A model generated the notes under the pieces. It did no database searches. It was not told the origin of the DNA and saw only the letters and a program-made list of their open reading frames with translations. 32,397 nucleotides of DNA, taken from assembly GCF_013359725.1 (NCBI RefSeq), contig NZ_JABFMW010000014.1, positions 1-32,397 on the forward strand, written 5' to 3'. This DNA is from Pseudarthrobacter sp. C4D7 (GTDB taxonomy: Bacteria > Actinomycetota > Actinomycetes > Actinomycetales > Micrococcaceae). The position numbers and the translations under genes were made by a program. How positions within the stretch are numbered: the first letter of the stretch is position 1; each line of letters begins with the position of its first letter. Below are positions 8,618-17,116 of this stretch, piece by piece.

Positions 8618-9654
8618 TGGTGCCGGGTCCCTCGGCCGAAGCGGCTCCGGAAGCCGCTCCGGCGCCGAACCCCCACGGTGCGAACGGCCCAACGCCCAGC
8701 CCTGCCCCCACCGGAATTCCAGCGGCAATCGAGCGCGGAATCACCGATTACCTCCAGCATGTCGGCGTGGAACGGGGCCTGGCCGCGAACACGCTGGCAG
8801 CCTACCGTCGAGACTTGGCACGGTACGCCCGCTACATTGCTGCTGCCGGCTGCAGCCGGCCGGGTGACATCACCCGGCACCACGTCACCGGTTACGTCCG
8901 TGCCCTTTCAGACGGTTCCGACGGCGGCTCCACCCTGGGAGTACGGTCGGCGGCCAGGACGGTGGTGGCGGTGCGGGGGCTGCACAAGTTCTGGGCGCTG
9001 GAGGGTTACACACCCGCAGATCCTGCCAGCGAAGTCCACCCGCCCATGGCCGGTAAACGGCTGCCCAAAGCCATCAGTGTCGATGAAGTGACGCGGATCC
9101 TTGAAGCTGCGGGAACAGACACCGCCACCGGGCTGCGTGACCGTGCCCTGCTCGAATTCCTCTACTCCACCGGTGCCCGCATCAGCGAGGCCGTGGGACT
9201 GGACGTCGACGACATCTCCCTGGCGGAGCCGGAATCCGGGCCCGCGATTGTCCGCCTGTTCGGCAAGGGCTCGAAGGAACGACTCGTACCGCTGGGCTCC
9301 TACGGGGCACGGGCGCTGGATGCCTACCTGGTCCGCGGGCGCCCGCTGCTGGCTGCCAAGGGAAAAGGCACGCCCGCACTCTTCCTCAACGCCCGCGGCG
9401 GGAGGATCAGCAGGCAGAGCGCCTGGACCATCTTGAAGGCGGCGGCGGAAAAGGCCAACATCACCCGCGACGTTTCGCCGCACACGCTGCGGCATTCATT
9501 CGCCACCCACCTCCTGGAAGGCGGCGCCGACGTCCGGGTGGTGCAGGAACTGCTGGGTCACGCGTCCGTGACCACCACCCAGGTCTACACCCTGGTCACC
9601 GCCGATACCCTCCGCGAGATCTACGCCGCGGCACACCCACGGGCTCTGGGATGA
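8617..9654 (+). CDS. xerD: Tyrosine recombinase XerD
   Basis: XerD works with XerC at dif to resolve chromosome dimers. The 345-residue protein has a complete tyrosine-recombinase set: R188 in [11 protein letters not shown], Lys in [10 protein letters not shown], the H-x-x-R box in [17 protein letters not shown], the second His in [13 protein letters not shown], and the nucleophile Tyr at about 324. The N-terminal SAM-like DNA-binding domain starts near residue 42 ([19 protein letters not shown]). The first 40 residues are a Pro/Ala-rich extension, so a start further downstream is possible, although the TGATG overlap with the NUDIX gene favours 8617. This is the housekeeping recombinase, not a mobile-element integrase. 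Confidence 0.92.
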   Translation: MVPGPSAEAAPEAAPAPNPHGANGPTPSPAPTGIPAAIERGITDYLQHVGVERGLAANTLAAYRRDLARYARYIAAAGCSRPGDITRHHVTGYVRALSDGSDGGSTLGVRSAARTVVAVRGLHKFWALEGYTPADPASEVHPPMAGKRLPKAISVDEVTRILEAAGTDTATGLRDRALLEFLYSTGARISEAVGLDVDDISLAEPESGPAIVRLFGKGSKERLVPLGSYGARALDAYLVRGRPLLAAKGKGTPALFLNARGGRISRQSAWTILKAAAEKANITRDVSPHTLRHSFATHLLEGGADVRVVQELLGHASVTTTQVYTLVTADTLREIYAAAHPRALG

Positions 9655-9671
9655 ACAAGGCCTGACACCCG

Positions 9672-9700
9672 CCCTGGATCGATTCCGCAGGGTAATTTTC
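9672..9700 (+). terminator. Weak candidate terminator after xerD
   Basis: CCCTG (9672-9676) and CAGGG (9688-9692) form a short stem followed by TAATTTTC. The stem is only five pairs, so termination may be partial. It lies 17 bp past the xerD stop, at the left edge of the accessory region. Confidence 0.3.
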
Positions 9701-9777
9701 CTGCTGCTGTAAGAATCAGCGCCGCCCGGGACACTTAGTCTTCAGGAAGAAGTCATCACGTGTCCGGGGGAAATACC

Positions 9778-10281
9778 ATGTTGGCAGCGGAAGAGCAGGC
9801 ATTCATCGATCTGCATTCCCGGCATTCCGGGAGGGTCTACCGGTACATCGCCTGCCGCATCAGCGATGCGGGCCGGGCCGAGGAGCTGGCAGCCGATGTG
9901 TTCCGGATCGCCTGGCAGAAGCAACCACCGGAACCACCCGGCATTGGCTGGCTGCTGGCCACGGCCCGCCATGTGCTCGGCAACGAATACAAGGGCCGTC
10001 GCCGGCGCCAGGAACTTCTTGACCGGTTGCAGGACGAGGAGCGCAGCAGGGCCCCGCAGGAGGAAACCGGGGAACAGGCTGCGGTAGCGGAGGTGCTCGG
10101 CCGGCTCCGGGAACGGGACCGTGAGATCCTCATGCTCAGTTACTGGGATGACCTGACCATCGCCGAAGTTGGCCAGGTCCTTGAATGTTCCCCCTCCACG
10201 GCTGCCGTACGGCTGCACCGTGCACGCCGGGCGTTCGCCAAAGCGGCGCCGGCCCGGCTCATGACCGAACGGAAGGACTAG
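9778..10281 (+). CDS. ECF-type RNA polymerase sigma factor
   Basis: A 167-residue sigma-70 family factor of the extracytoplasmic-function type. Region 2 is visible in FIDLHSRHSGRVYRYIACRI...RAEELAADVFRIAWQK, and region 4 in LRERDREILMLSYWDDLTIAEVGQVLECSPSTAAVRLHRARRAF. Regions 1 and 3 are absent, as expected. I start at ATG 9778 because GGGGGAAA stands 5 bp before it; GTG 9760 would add six residues. The partner membrane protein begins 2 bp after its stop, so the pair is very probably co-translated. I found no convincing ECF-type promoter in the 123-bp upstream gap that would indicate autoregulation. The target genes are unknown. Confidence 0.88.
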   Translation: MLAAEEQAFIDLHSRHSGRVYRYIACRISDAGRAEELAADVFRIAWQKQPPEPPGIGWLLATARHVLGNEYKGRRRRQELLDRLQDEERSRAPQEETGEQAAVAEVLGRLRERDREILMLSYWDDLTIAEVGQVLECSPSTAAVRLHRARRAFAKAAPARLMTERKD

Positions 10282-10283
10282 CC

Positions 10284-11075
10284 ATGGATCGGATCGAGCA
10301 GTTGATGAAGGCAGCCAAACCCCGGCCCATGGCACCGGATGAGGTGCCCGGGGGCCACGCACCCTATGCGTTGGGACCTTTCGGGGAAGCGGAGGCCATC
10401 CACCCCGCCGCCCGGGCGCCTGAACAGCGCATCCAGCGGGGACGGGCAGCCGTCCGGATGGCTGCCGCGACCGTCCTGGCTGCTGCAGCTGTGGCCGGCG
10501 CGGTGTACGTGGGTGGAACCATGGCACAGAGGCCCATGCCCGGCCCCGCTGTGGCGCCTCCGGCGACGGCCGCAAGCCCAGCGCCGGCCAGCCCTTCGGC
10601 CACACCGCTTGCCAGCGGACAACCCACTGCCACTACGCCGCCTGCCACCGGCCAGTCGGGAAATCCTGCCGCCGGTGGCTTGAGTACCGGCGGCGTGCCC
10701 TGCACCATGGACAACGTTGACCTGCAGCGAAATGACCAGCAGCGCATCATCTTCCCGATCCCCGCCGACCAGCAGCACCTCTACACCGTCCTGGGTTGCG
10801 CCGGCGGCTGGCTGGCCTTCTCCATCTCTGATGAGGGAGCCAAGATCCTTCAACTTGATGGCGGCAACGCCTGGTACCAGATCGCCAAACTGCAGGATGG
10901 CCGGTTCCTTTGCGATTTCCGCCGACAGACCGCCAGCGTCCTGAACTGGGAGTTCCAGGCACTCAACCACCAAGGGCTCACAGCCCAGGAAGCGATGGAC
11001 CGGGACTTTGCCTCCAAAGGGCTGCCGGTGGAGCTCCGGAAGCAACTCGTTGGCGATGGCCCGGCTAACGGGTAG
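10284..11075 (+). CDS. Single-pass membrane protein, putative regulator/partner of the ECF sigma factor
   Basis: I do not recognise the family. ATG 10284 is 2 bp after the sigma gene and gives 263 residues. The predicted layout is a cytoplasmic N-terminus of about 55 residues, one membrane helix (57-80, Ala/Val-rich), a Pro/Ala/Thr/Ser-rich linker (about 83-135), and an extracytoplasmic domain (about 136-263) with three cysteines (in VPCTM, LGCAG and FLCDF). The position suggests an anti-sigma factor. However, the N-terminus has no H-x3-C-x2-C zinc motif, so it would have to bind sigma another way, or the outer domain could sense an envelope signal for a different mechanism. The role is inferred from context only. 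Confidence 0.7.
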   Translation: MDRIEQLMKAAKPRPMAPDEVPGGHAPYALGPFGEAEAIHPAARAPEQRIQRGRAAVRMAAATVLAAAAVAGAVYVGGTMAQRPMPGPAVAPPATAASPAPASPSATPLASGQPTATTPPATGQSGNPAAGGLSTGGVPCTMDNVDLQRNDQQRIIFPIPADQQHLYTVLGCAGGWLAFSISDEGAKILQLDGGNAWYQIAKLQDGRFLCDFRRQTASVLNWEFQALNHQGLTAQEAMDRDFASKGLPVELRKQLVGDGPANG

Positions 11076-11110
11076 CTGCAGGGCCCGTCGGCAGCTATAG
11101 GGTTGTGCAC

Positions 11111-11614
11111 ATGGAATCCGCCCAGGTCACCCTCTGTTTCCTCCTGCGGGAGGGGCCGGCAGGAGCTGAAGTCCTGCTGGGGCTGAAACTAACCGGCTTC
11201 GGTAAAGGAAAAATCGTGGGCATCGGCGGCCACGTCGAGCCGGGGGAGACCCATGCCCAGGCTGTTGTCCGCGAAATCCGGGAAGAGACCGGTCTGATCG
11301 TGCTTGAGCCCGACCTCAGCCATGCCGGTCTGGTGGAGTTCGTTTTCCCGGCAAGGCCCGAGTGGAACATGTCCTGCCGGCTGTTCACCACCCGGCGCTG
11401 GCAGGGCCAACCCGCCGAGAGCCGCGAGATCAGCCCGGAATGGTTCAGCACGGCGGCCCTGCCGCTGGAGCGTATGTGGCAGGACGCCGAACACTGGCTG
11501 CCGCCGGCGCTCTCCGGCGAGACCATCGACGTCGTCGTCATCCTGAATGACGACAATGAAACGGTGGCATCTGTCCGTTACCCCGGGGCGCAGGGGACCC
11601 CGCTGCGGCGCTGA
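11111..11614 (+). CDS. NUDIX hydrolase, MTH1/MutT-like (8-oxo-dGTP diphosphatase type)
   Basis: This 167-residue protein has a full Nudix box, GGHVEPGETHAQAVVREIREETGL (G-x5-E-x7-REUxEExGU). The preceding GFGKGKIVGI and the later PEWNMSCRLFTTRRWQGQPAES and PEWF resemble MTH1-type enzymes, which clear oxidised purine nucleotides. It probably hydrolyses a nucleoside triphosphate analogue to the monophosphate; the exact substrate is unknown. ATG 11111 is preferred over GTG 11105, since AGGG lies about nine bases before the ATG. It follows the sigma-partner gene by 35 bp, in which TAGCTGC (11073-11079) and GCAGCTA (11091-11097) form an inverted repeat that includes the upstream stop codon. Confidence 0.85.
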   Translation: MESAQVTLCFLLREGPAGAEVLLGLKLTGFGKGKIVGIGGHVEPGETHAQAVVREIREETGLIVLEPDLSHAGLVEFVFPARPEWNMSCRLFTTRRWQGQPAESREISPEWFSTAALPLERMWQDAEHWLPPALSGETIDVVVILNDDNETVASVRYPGAQGTPLRR

Positions 11615-11630
11615 CATCGCGGAGGTAACG

Positions 11631-11687
11631 ATGCGGCGAATATTCTGCTTGCGCTTCCGGCCGGATCCGCGGAGTTCGGTAGCGTAG
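11631..11687 (+). CDS. Possible 18-codon leader peptide ORF
   Basis: A textbook ribosome-binding site, GGAGGT (11621-11626), stands four bases before ATG 11631, which opens a frame coding MRRIFCLRFRPDPRSSVA and stops at TAG 11685-11687. The peptide is Arg-rich with one Cys. It lies wholly in the 127-bp gap between the MTH1-like gene and the lipoprotein gene. A GC-rich hairpin follows 8 bases after the stop. It could be a regulatory leader; chance is possible for so short a frame, but the ribosome-binding site is among the best in the window. Confidence 0.4.
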   Translation: MRRIFCLRFRPDPRSSVA

Positions 11688-11695
11688 GCCGGGCA

Positions 11696-11710
11696 GCGCC
11701 GGTCCGGCGC
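11696..11710 (+). promoter_or_regulatory. GC-rich hairpin in the lipoprotein leader
   Basis: GCGCCGG-T-CCGGCGC is a perfect inverted repeat, giving a six-pair stem with loop GTC. It sits between the possible leader ORF and the lipoprotein start (31 bp downstream). It lacks a T-run, so it is more likely an mRNA structure than an intrinsic terminator. Confidence 0.4.
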
Positions 11711-11741
11711 CGTATCTGTCCAGACACATGGGGGTAAATGC

Positions 11742-12635
11742 ATGGACATCCGAACCGATCCGGGCACCTGCGGCCACGCCACTGCAGGGCCCGGGCAACC
11801 CGCAGGTCAGGGAATCCCGGGACGACGTCCCGGCGGTGTGCGGGCTTTCGCCAGTGGGACGGTTATGGCAACTGTCCTGCTGCTGGGGGCGTCCGCCTGC
11901 GGATCTTCACCAACTGCCACCGAAGCAACCGTTGCGCCGGGCACCGGTACGCCGGCGGTAACGTCGACCGGACAAGCGTCGGCCACGGCCGCCTCGAGCC
12001 CTGAACCTTCCGCGGCCCAGCCCTCTCCTTCCGCGGAAAGCGCCTCTCCTGCGGACCGGACCCAGTGGCGGACCTATACCAGCGCGGATGGAAAAGTCAG
12101 CTTCGAGTACCCCGGCGACTGGACGGTGGCCAATGCGCCTGCACCTGACGGTACGCCACGGACCAGCGTTGAGGTCAGGGACGCAGAGGGAACAGTGTTG
12201 GCTGCGTTGGATTATGGACCGTCGAACGGTGGCCTCGGGGGTGCCTGCCAAAACCCCGTCCCGTACAGCGTGCTGGACTCGGTGGAGCTCCCGCTGCCGT
12301 ACAACACGGCGGCCGCCGACACGATTGCTCCCCGCTATGTTTTCCGCGCACTGGAAGAGCCCGGCCGGGTGACCGCTGCCTATGGCATCACCAGCAGCGT
12401 GGCCGGACGGGACGGGAAGGCGTGCATGTTCTACAACGTCGTCAGCGGTCCCGCCGATTCGCCCCTGTATTACTTCACCAACGCCGTCCAGGTGAACAGC
12501 GGTGTGGCCGCACCTGCGCCGAGCGGCCCCGCCGCGAAGATTTTTCCGACCATGGACGCTGCCCGCGCCTATATGCAGACTCCGGAGTACGTCCACATTA
12601 AGCGGACCATAACGTCGCTGAAGATCCGCAGCTGA
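11742..12635 (+). CDS. Secreted lipoprotein of unknown function
   Basis: The lipobox LGASAC (Cys at residue 53 from ATG 11742) follows a hydrophobic stretch (ATVLLLGA), so the product should be lipid-anchored on the outer face of the membrane. After the Cys comes a Ser/Thr/Pro/Ala linker of about 55 residues and then a globular domain beginning near YTSADGKVSFEYPGDWTV. That pattern is common in surface proteins of unknown role. The start is uncertain: ATG 11742 has GGGGG in front but gives an unusually long n-region, while GTG 11838 would give a normal signal peptide of about 20 residues with a poor ribosome-binding site. The downstream inverted repeat at 12675 probably ends its transcript. 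Confidence 0.78.
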   Translation: MDIRTDPGTCGHATAGPGQPAGQGIPGRRPGGVRAFASGTVMATVLLLGASACGSSPTATEATVAPGTGTPAVTSTGQASATAASSPEPSAAQPSPSAESASPADRTQWRTYTSADGKVSFEYPGDWTVANAPAPDGTPRTSVEVRDAEGTVLAALDYGPSNGGLGGACQNPVPYSVLDSVELPLPYNTAAADTIAPRYVFRALEEPGRVTAAYGITSSVAGRDGKACMFYNVVSGPADSPLYYFTNAVQVNSGVAAPAPSGPAAKIFPTMDAARAYMQTPEYVHIKRTITSLKIRS

Positions 12636-12674
12636 CGGGGCGCGCCGGCGCAGCACCCGGCGCCGTGCCAAACG

Positions 12675-12713
12675 CAGCGGCCCGGCCACCCATGGAGGGT
12701 GACCGGGCCGCTG
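12675..12713. terminator. Bidirectional stem-loop between convergent genes
   Basis: CAGCGGCCCGG (12675-12685) pairs with CCGGGCCGCTG (12703-12713); inside, ACCC pairs with GGGT across a two-base mismatch, leaving loop ATGGA. It lies in the gap between the lipoprotein (+) and prpC (-). The T-runs on either side are weak, so Rho or other help may be needed. Confidence 0.6.
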
Positions 12714-12750
12714 TGTTGCCGCCGTGGCGGGCGAAGACTGGCCGTGGGGG

Positions 12751-13890
12751 TTAAGGCAGGTGCCGTTCTTCCACGCCGTTGTACTCGCTTAGCGGGCGGA
12801 TCAGCGAGTTGGCGTCCAGCTGCTCCATGATGTGCGCCGTCCAGCCGGTAATGCGGCTGGCCACGAAAAGGGGCGTGAACGTGGGGGTATCGAAGCCCAT
12901 CAGGTGGTACGTGGGCCCGGCCGGGTAGTCCAGGTTCGGCTTTATCGCCTTCGCCTCGTCCATCGCGGTCTCCAGGCCGTTGTAGAGCCCCAGAAGCTCG
13001 GGGCGGCCGTAGTGGGCGATCATCTTGTCCAGGGCAGCCTTCATGGTGGGAACCCGGGAATCGCCGTGCTTGTAGACGCGGTGGCCGAAGCCCATGACCT
13101 TCTTTTTCTGCGCCAGGGCGTCTTCCATCCACGCCTTCGCCCGTGCCGCCGCTTCTTCCAGGGACTCTTCCTGCCGGATACCGATCTCATCGAAGGTGTG
13201 CATCACGGCTTCGTTTGCCCCGCCATGCAATGGACCCTTAAGTGCGCCGATCGCTCCGGTCACGGCCGAATGCAGGTCCGAGAGCGTCGAAGTGATCACC
13301 CTGGCCGTGAAGGTGGACGCGTTGAAGGAGTGCTCGGCGTAGAGGATCATCGAAACGTTGAAGGCCTCCACCACCTCAGGCACCTGTTCCTCGCCGAAGG
13401 CCATCCACAGGAAATTTGCCGAATAGCCCAGGTCATCGCGCGGCTCCACGAGCTCCTGGCCGTGCCGGCGGCGCTGGTCATAGGCCACCACCGCCGGCAT
13501 GGCAGCGAACAGGTCCACGGCCTTGGCCATGTTGGCCTCCCGCGACGAGTCCTCCGCCTGCGGGTGCCGGGCACCCATCACCGAGGCGGCGGTGCGGCAG
13601 ACATCCATCGGGTGGGACGTGGTGGGCAGTGCGTCGATGACCTGCTTGACCACGGGGTCGAGGGCGCGGCCGGCGCGCTCCTTCGCGGTGAATTCCGCGA
13701 GCTGGTCCGCGGTGGGCAGTTCGCCGTTCCACAGCAGGTAGGCCACTTCCTCGAAGCTGCAGCGGGCGGCCAGCTCCTGGACCGGGTAGCCGCGGTACAG
13801 CAGCGAGTTGGTGTCGGGGTTGACCTTCGAAACCGCGGTGTAATCCACCACGACGCCGGCGAGGCCCTTCTTGATCTCATTTTCAGCCAT
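12751..13890 (-). CDS. prpC: 2-methylcitrate synthase
   Basis: A 379-residue citrate-synthase family enzyme. Together with prpB, prpD and prpE nearby it is best read as 2-methylcitrate synthase, joining propionyl-CoA and oxaloacetate. Catalytic residues are visible: His in GPLHGGANEAVM, His in MGFGHRVYKHGD, and Asp in the NLDYPAGPTYHLMGF segment. The N-terminus (GLAGVVVDYTAVSKVNPDTNSLLYRGYPVQELA) is typical of PrpC/type II short synthases rather than hexameric GltA. ATG 13890 has AAAGGAG seven bases upstream. A 61-bp gap separates it from prpB and contains a compact GC hairpin (ACCGGCC/GGCCGGC, 13922-13937), the only sizeable gap inside the minus-strand operon. A housekeeping citrate synthase role is less likely. 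Confidence 0.9.
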   Translation of the reverse strand: MAENEIKKGLAGVVVDYTAVSKVNPDTNSLLYRGYPVQELAARCSFEEVAYLLWNGELPTADQLAEFTAKERAGRALDPVVKQVIDALPTTSHPMDVCRTAASVMGARHPQAEDSSREANMAKAVDLFAAMPAVVAYDQRRRHGQELVEPRDDLGYSANFLWMAFGEEQVPEVVEAFNVSMILYAEHSFNASTFTARVITSTLSDLHSAVTGAIGALKGPLHGGANEAVMHTFDEIGIRQEESLEEAAARAKAWMEDALAQKKKVMGFGHRVYKHGDSRVPTMKAALDKMIAHYGRPELLGLYNGLETAMDEAKAIKPNLDYPAGPTYHLMGFDTPTFTPLFVASRITGWTAHIMEQLDANSLIRPLSEYNGVEERHLP

Positions 13891-13951
13891 GCTGAAACTC
13901 CTTTGTTCCTAACGCCTGTTGACCGGCCGGGGCCGGCAGTCGGTGGGGTTG

Positions 13952-14854
13952 TCAGACTCCGGGGATCCGGAAGTTGAACACCCCGGTGTCAAAGTGGTTG
14001 TAGGCCTCATAGTCAACGAGGTCGTAGAGCCTGGCACGGGTCAGCATGCTTGGAACCTGTGCCTCCTGGGTGCCGTCGGATTTGATCGATTCCAGAGTAC
14101 GCTCAGCGGCGCCCATGGCACTACGGAGCAGCGTTACCGGGTAGATGATCATGTTGACGCCCACGCCGGCCAGCTCGTCCACGGTGAAGAGGTCGCTTTT
14201 GCCGAATTCGGTCATGTTGGCCAGGATCGGCACGTCCACGGCGTCCCTGATGGCCTTGAACTCGCTGAGGTCCTTCATGGCTTCGGGGAAGATCGCATCC
14301 GCGCCGGCTTCCACCAAGGCCTTTGCCCGGTCCTGGGCCGCTTCCAGTCCGTCGGTGGCCCGGATGTCGGTGCGGGCCATGATGAGGAAGTTGGGATCGC
14401 GCCGGGCGTCGGCCGCGGCCCGGATCCGTTTGGTGGCAGTATCCAGGTCCACCACGTTCTTGCCGTCCAGGTGGCCGCAGCGCTTGGGGTTGAACTGGTC
14501 CTCGATGTGGCAGCCGGCAAGGCCGGCGTTTTCCAGCTCCTGGACGGTGCGCGCCACGTTCATGGGCTCACCGAATCCGGTGTCCGCGTCCACGATCGAG
14601 GGCAGGTCGGTCATGCGGGCGATCTGCCCGGCCCGGGTGGCCACCTCGGTGAGCGTTGTCAGCCCGATGTCAGGCAGCCCCAGATCATTGGCCAGGACGG
14701 CGCCGGAAATGTACACCCCGGCGAAGCCCTTTTCCTCGATCAGGCGGGCGGAGAGCGGATTGAACGCGCCGGGGAACTGCTGGATGGTCCCGGAGGCCAG
14801 CAATTCCCGGAACCGGGTCCGCTTCTGTTCCGGGGTCGTCTTTGAGTACAGCAT
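13952..14854 (-). CDS. prpB: 2-methylisocitrate lyase
   Basis: PrpB splits 2-methylisocitrate into pyruvate and succinate, the last step of the methylcitrate cycle. The 300-residue protein belongs to the isocitrate lyase/PEP mutase family: GFAGVYISGAVLAND near the start, the Mg2+-binding DADTGFGEP, the EDQ motif in HIEDQFNPKRCGH, and the catalytic Cys in KRCGH (usually KKCGH in this family). ARTDIRATDGLEAAQDRAKA follows as expected. The ATG overlaps the prpD TGA by one base (TGATG), so the two are translationally coupled. Confidence 0.94.
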   Translation of the reverse strand: MLYSKTTPEQKRTRFRELLASGTIQQFPGAFNPLSARLIEEKGFAGVYISGAVLANDLGLPDIGLTTLTEVATRAGQIARMTDLPSIVDADTGFGEPMNVARTVQELENAGLAGCHIEDQFNPKRCGHLDGKNVVDLDTATKRIRAAADARRDPNFLIMARTDIRATDGLEAAQDRAKALVEAGADAIFPEAMKDLSEFKAIRDAVDVPILANMTEFGKSDLFTVDELAGVGVNMIIYPVTLLRSAMGAAERTLESIKSDGTQEAQVPSMLTRARLYDLVDYEAYNHFDTGVFNFRIPGV

Positions 14855-16374
14855 CAGAAGAGTCCCTTCGGTGCCGCCGCGAGGTCGATCACGCCGGGGG
14901 CGGCAGTGATGTTCAGCTGGTCCAGCTCGCCGGCGGCGAGTTCGGGGAGGCGTTCGACGGCGGCGAGGAACCTTTCGATCTCCGCCTCCTCCACCAGCCC
15001 GGCGGCCAGCGTGCGGAACTTGTTCACGTACTGCTCCCGGGCAAACGGACGGGCGCCCAGCGGGTGTGCGTCGGCCACGGCGATCTGGTCCGTGATGACT
15101 GTGCCGTCCTTGAGCGTGATCTCCACGGAACCGCCAAAGGCCTTTTCAGCGATGTCCAGCGAGTGGTAGCGGCGGGTCCATTCCGCGTCCTCGACGGTGG
15201 TGACCTTGTGCCACAGCTCCGCGGTGTCCGGACGCGCGGCGCGCTCCGGGGCGTAGGAGTCCACGTGGTGCCAGGCCCCGTCCTGGAGCGCCACCGTGAA
15301 GATGTAGGGGATGGAGTGGTCCAGGGTCTCGCGGCTGGCGGTGGGGCTGTACTTCTGGGGGTCGTTCGCGCCGGAGCCGATCACATAGTGGGTGTGGTGG
15401 CTGGTCTTGATCAGCACGGACTCGACGTTGGCGGGGTCGGTGACCTCCGGGCGCTCGCCGTGGAGCTTGCGGGCCAGGTCGATCCAGGCCTGCGCCTGGT
15501 ACTCGGCCGAGTGCTCCTTGGTGTAGGTGTCCATGATGGCGCGCTTGGCCTCGCCGGGCGTCGGCAGCGGCACCATGTAGGAGGCGTCCGGGCCGTCCAG
15601 CATCCAGGCGATGACGCCGTCCTCTCCCTCGTAGATCGGCACGGGGGAGGTCTGGCCGCGCATGGCACGGTCCGCGGACTCCACGGCCATCTTGCCGGCG
15701 AACGCGGGGGCGTGCGCCTTCCAAGTGGAGATCTCGCCCTTGCGGGACTGCCGGGTGGCGGTGGTTGTGTGCAGCGCCTGGCCGACCGACTGGAAGATCG
15801 TCTCGACGTCCAGGCCCAGGAGGGTGCCGATGCCTGCGGCGGCGGAGGGGCCGAGGTGGGCGACGTGGTCGATCTTGTGCTTGTGCAGGCAGATGGCCTT
15901 AACCAGGTTGACCTGGATTTCGTAGCCGGTGGCGATGCCGCGGATCAGGTCCGCCCCGCTGGAACCCACGTGCTGGGCGACGGCGAGGATCGGCGGGATG
16001 TTGTCGCCCGGGTGGGAGTAATCCGCGGCGAGGAAGGTGTCATGGTAGTCCAACTCGCGGACCGCGACGCCGTTCGCCCACGCAGCCCATTCCGGGGCCA
16101 CTCGTTCTTCGATGCCGAAGACCTTCGAGCCCTTGCCGCCGGTGGTGGGGCCGTGGGTCAGCGCCTGGGCGCGGGCCGCAACGATCGGGGCGCGGTTCAA
16201 GGAGGCGATGGCCACCGAGGCGTTGTCGATGACGCGGTTGATCACCATGTCCGTGACTTCCCCGGAGACGGCAACGGGATCGGCCGCCACCTGGGCGATC
16301 TTGTAGGCGAGCTGGTCCTCGCGGGGCAGGTTCTCTTCGCTCTTGTAGACGCGGACGTGGTGTTCCTTAACCAT
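14854..16374 (-). CDS. prpD: 2-methylcitrate dehydratase
   Basis: PrpD dehydrates 2-methylcitrate to 2-methyl-cis-aconitate; hydration to 2-methylisocitrate then needs an aconitase, which is not in this window. I start at ATG 16374 (506 residues, [16 protein letters not shown]), the normal PrpD beginning. The same frame is open to 16662 but that part overlaps the GntR gene. MmgE/PrpD hallmarks are [36 protein letters not shown] and the C-terminal [17 protein letters not shown]. It overlaps the end of the GntR gene by 8 bp (16367-16374) and the start of prpB by 1 bp. Confidence 0.94.
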   Translation of the reverse strand: MVKEHHVRVYKSEENLPREDQLAYKIAQVAADPVAVSGEVTDMVINRVIDNASVAIASLNRAPIVAARAQALTHGPTTGGKGSKVFGIEERVAPEWAAWANGVAVRELDYHDTFLAADYSHPGDNIPPILAVAQHVGSSGADLIRGIATGYEIQVNLVKAICLHKHKIDHVAHLGPSAAAGIGTLLGLDVETIFQSVGQALHTTTATRQSRKGEISTWKAHAPAFAGKMAVESADRAMRGQTSPVPIYEGEDGVIAWMLDGPDASYMVPLPTPGEAKRAIMDTYTKEHSAEYQAQAWIDLARKLHGERPEVTDPANVESVLIKTSHHTHYVIGSGANDPQKYSPTASRETLDHSIPYIFTVALQDGAWHHVDSYAPERAARPDTAELWHKVTTVEDAEWTRRYHSLDIAEKAFGGSVEITLKDGTVITDQIAVADAHPLGARPFAREQYVNKFRTLAAGLVEEAEIERFLAAVERLPELAAGELDQLNITAAPGVIDLAAAPKGLF

Positions 16375-17023
16375 GGTGCTCCTTCGGAGGGGATGCGTGG
16401 GTTGCTTTAATGTGGGAAAGGCTTCGGTGCAGGTGGAGGACGGTTGCAGCCTCCGCGAGCTTCGGGTTGCCGGCGGCGATGGCCTCTGCGATCGCTGCGT
16501 GTTCAGCGGCGGCCGCCGCGAGGCGGCAGGCGTCGTCGGCGGCCAGCCGTCGGATCCGGACCAGGTGCACGCGCAGGCTTCGCATGGCCTGGGCCAGGTA
16601 GGAGTTGGAAATCGCGGCATCGATGGCCGTGTCCAGCCTGCCAACGAGTTCGTAGTAGTCATGCAGGGCGGGGTGGTTGCCGCTGATCAGTTGCGGAGCG
16701 TTGAGCAGTTCGCGCTGCAGTCCCTCAAACGTGGCAGGGTCGCCGCGCCGGGCAGCCAGTGCGGCGGCCTTGCCCTCGAGGGTTTCGCGCAGTTCGAACA
16801 GTTCGTCGATATCTTCCAGGGAGATGCCGGTGACCACGACGCCGCGGCCGCCCGCCGTCGTCAGCCCTTCCGCCGTGAGGCGGCCCAGTGCTTCGCGAAG
16901 CGGTGTGCGCGAGATGCCCAGCCGCTCGGACTGTTCCACTTCGGCGAGGACTGTGCCCGGTGCCAGACGCCATTCGATGATGTCGTCCCGCAGGGACGCA
17001 TAGGCCCTGTCGCTGGCGCGCAT
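16367..17023 (-). CDS. GntR-family (FadR subfamily, FCD domain) transcriptional regulator of the prp genes
   Basis: The 218-residue regulator has an N-terminal winged helix (about 5-70: [48 protein letters not shown]) and a C-terminal FCD ligand domain (about 78-205). ATG 17023 is set by an excellent AAGGAGGAC ribosome-binding site. It is first in the operon GntR-prpD-prpB-prpC and so probably controls itself and the divergent prpE through the TGTATACA palindromes at 17054 and 17117. The FCD segment where these proteins usually read D..FH has LVGRLD, so one expected metal-binding His appears to be Asp; the later His positions ([17 protein letters not shown]) are kept. The ligand is probably a propionate-pathway metabolite, by inference. 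Confidence 0.9.
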   Translation of the reverse strand: MRASDRAYASLRDDIIEWRLAPGTVLAEVEQSERLGISRTPLREALGRLTAEGLTTAGGRGVVVTGISLEDIDELFELRETLEGKAAALAARRGDPATFEGLQRELLNAPQLISGNHPALHDYYELVGRLDTAIDAAISNSYLAQAMRSLRVHLVRIRRLAADDACRLAAAAAEHAAIAEAIAAGNPKLAEAATVLHLHRSLSHIKATHASPPKEHHG

Positions 17024-17051
17024 TGAGTCCTCCTTCCTTGGTGACACCACG

Positions 17052-17081
17052 ATTGTATACACAGGGCACCCAATAAGTCAG
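17052..17081 (-). promoter_or_regulatory. Candidate promoter of the GntR-prpDBC operon
   Basis: Read on the minus strand, CTGACT (17081-17076) and TACAAT (17057-17052) are separated by 18 bases and match the -35 and -10 consensus at four and five of six positions. The -10 lies about 29 bp before the GntR start codon and overlaps the operator palindrome at 17054-17061, consistent with autorepression. Confidence 0.5.
17054..17061. promoter_or_regulatory. Operator palindrome TGTATACA (site 1)
   Basis: A perfect 8-bp palindrome in the 172-bp divergent gap, overlapping the candidate -10 of the GntR-prpDBC operon. GTATAC-centred palindromes fit sites bound by GntR/FadR-type regulators. An identical copy lies 63 bp away. 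Confidence 0.6.
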
Positions 17082-17116
17082 TAGGTCCCCAAAATAGCGG
17101 GAACTGGTCGAGATTA

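Noticed and set aside
8617..9654. Tyrosine recombinase as integrase of an adjacent mobile element
   Set aside because: Sequence and position match housekeeping XerD, and no att repeats or other element genes are seen.
14842..16410. Long plus-strand frame (522 codons) opposite prpD
   Set aside because: Same antisense effect; Gly/Val/Asp-rich low-complexity translation with no family match.
16375..16662. N-terminal extension of PrpD into the GntR gene
   Set aside because: The normal PrpD start is ATG 16374; upstream residues are low-complexity shadow of the regulator.
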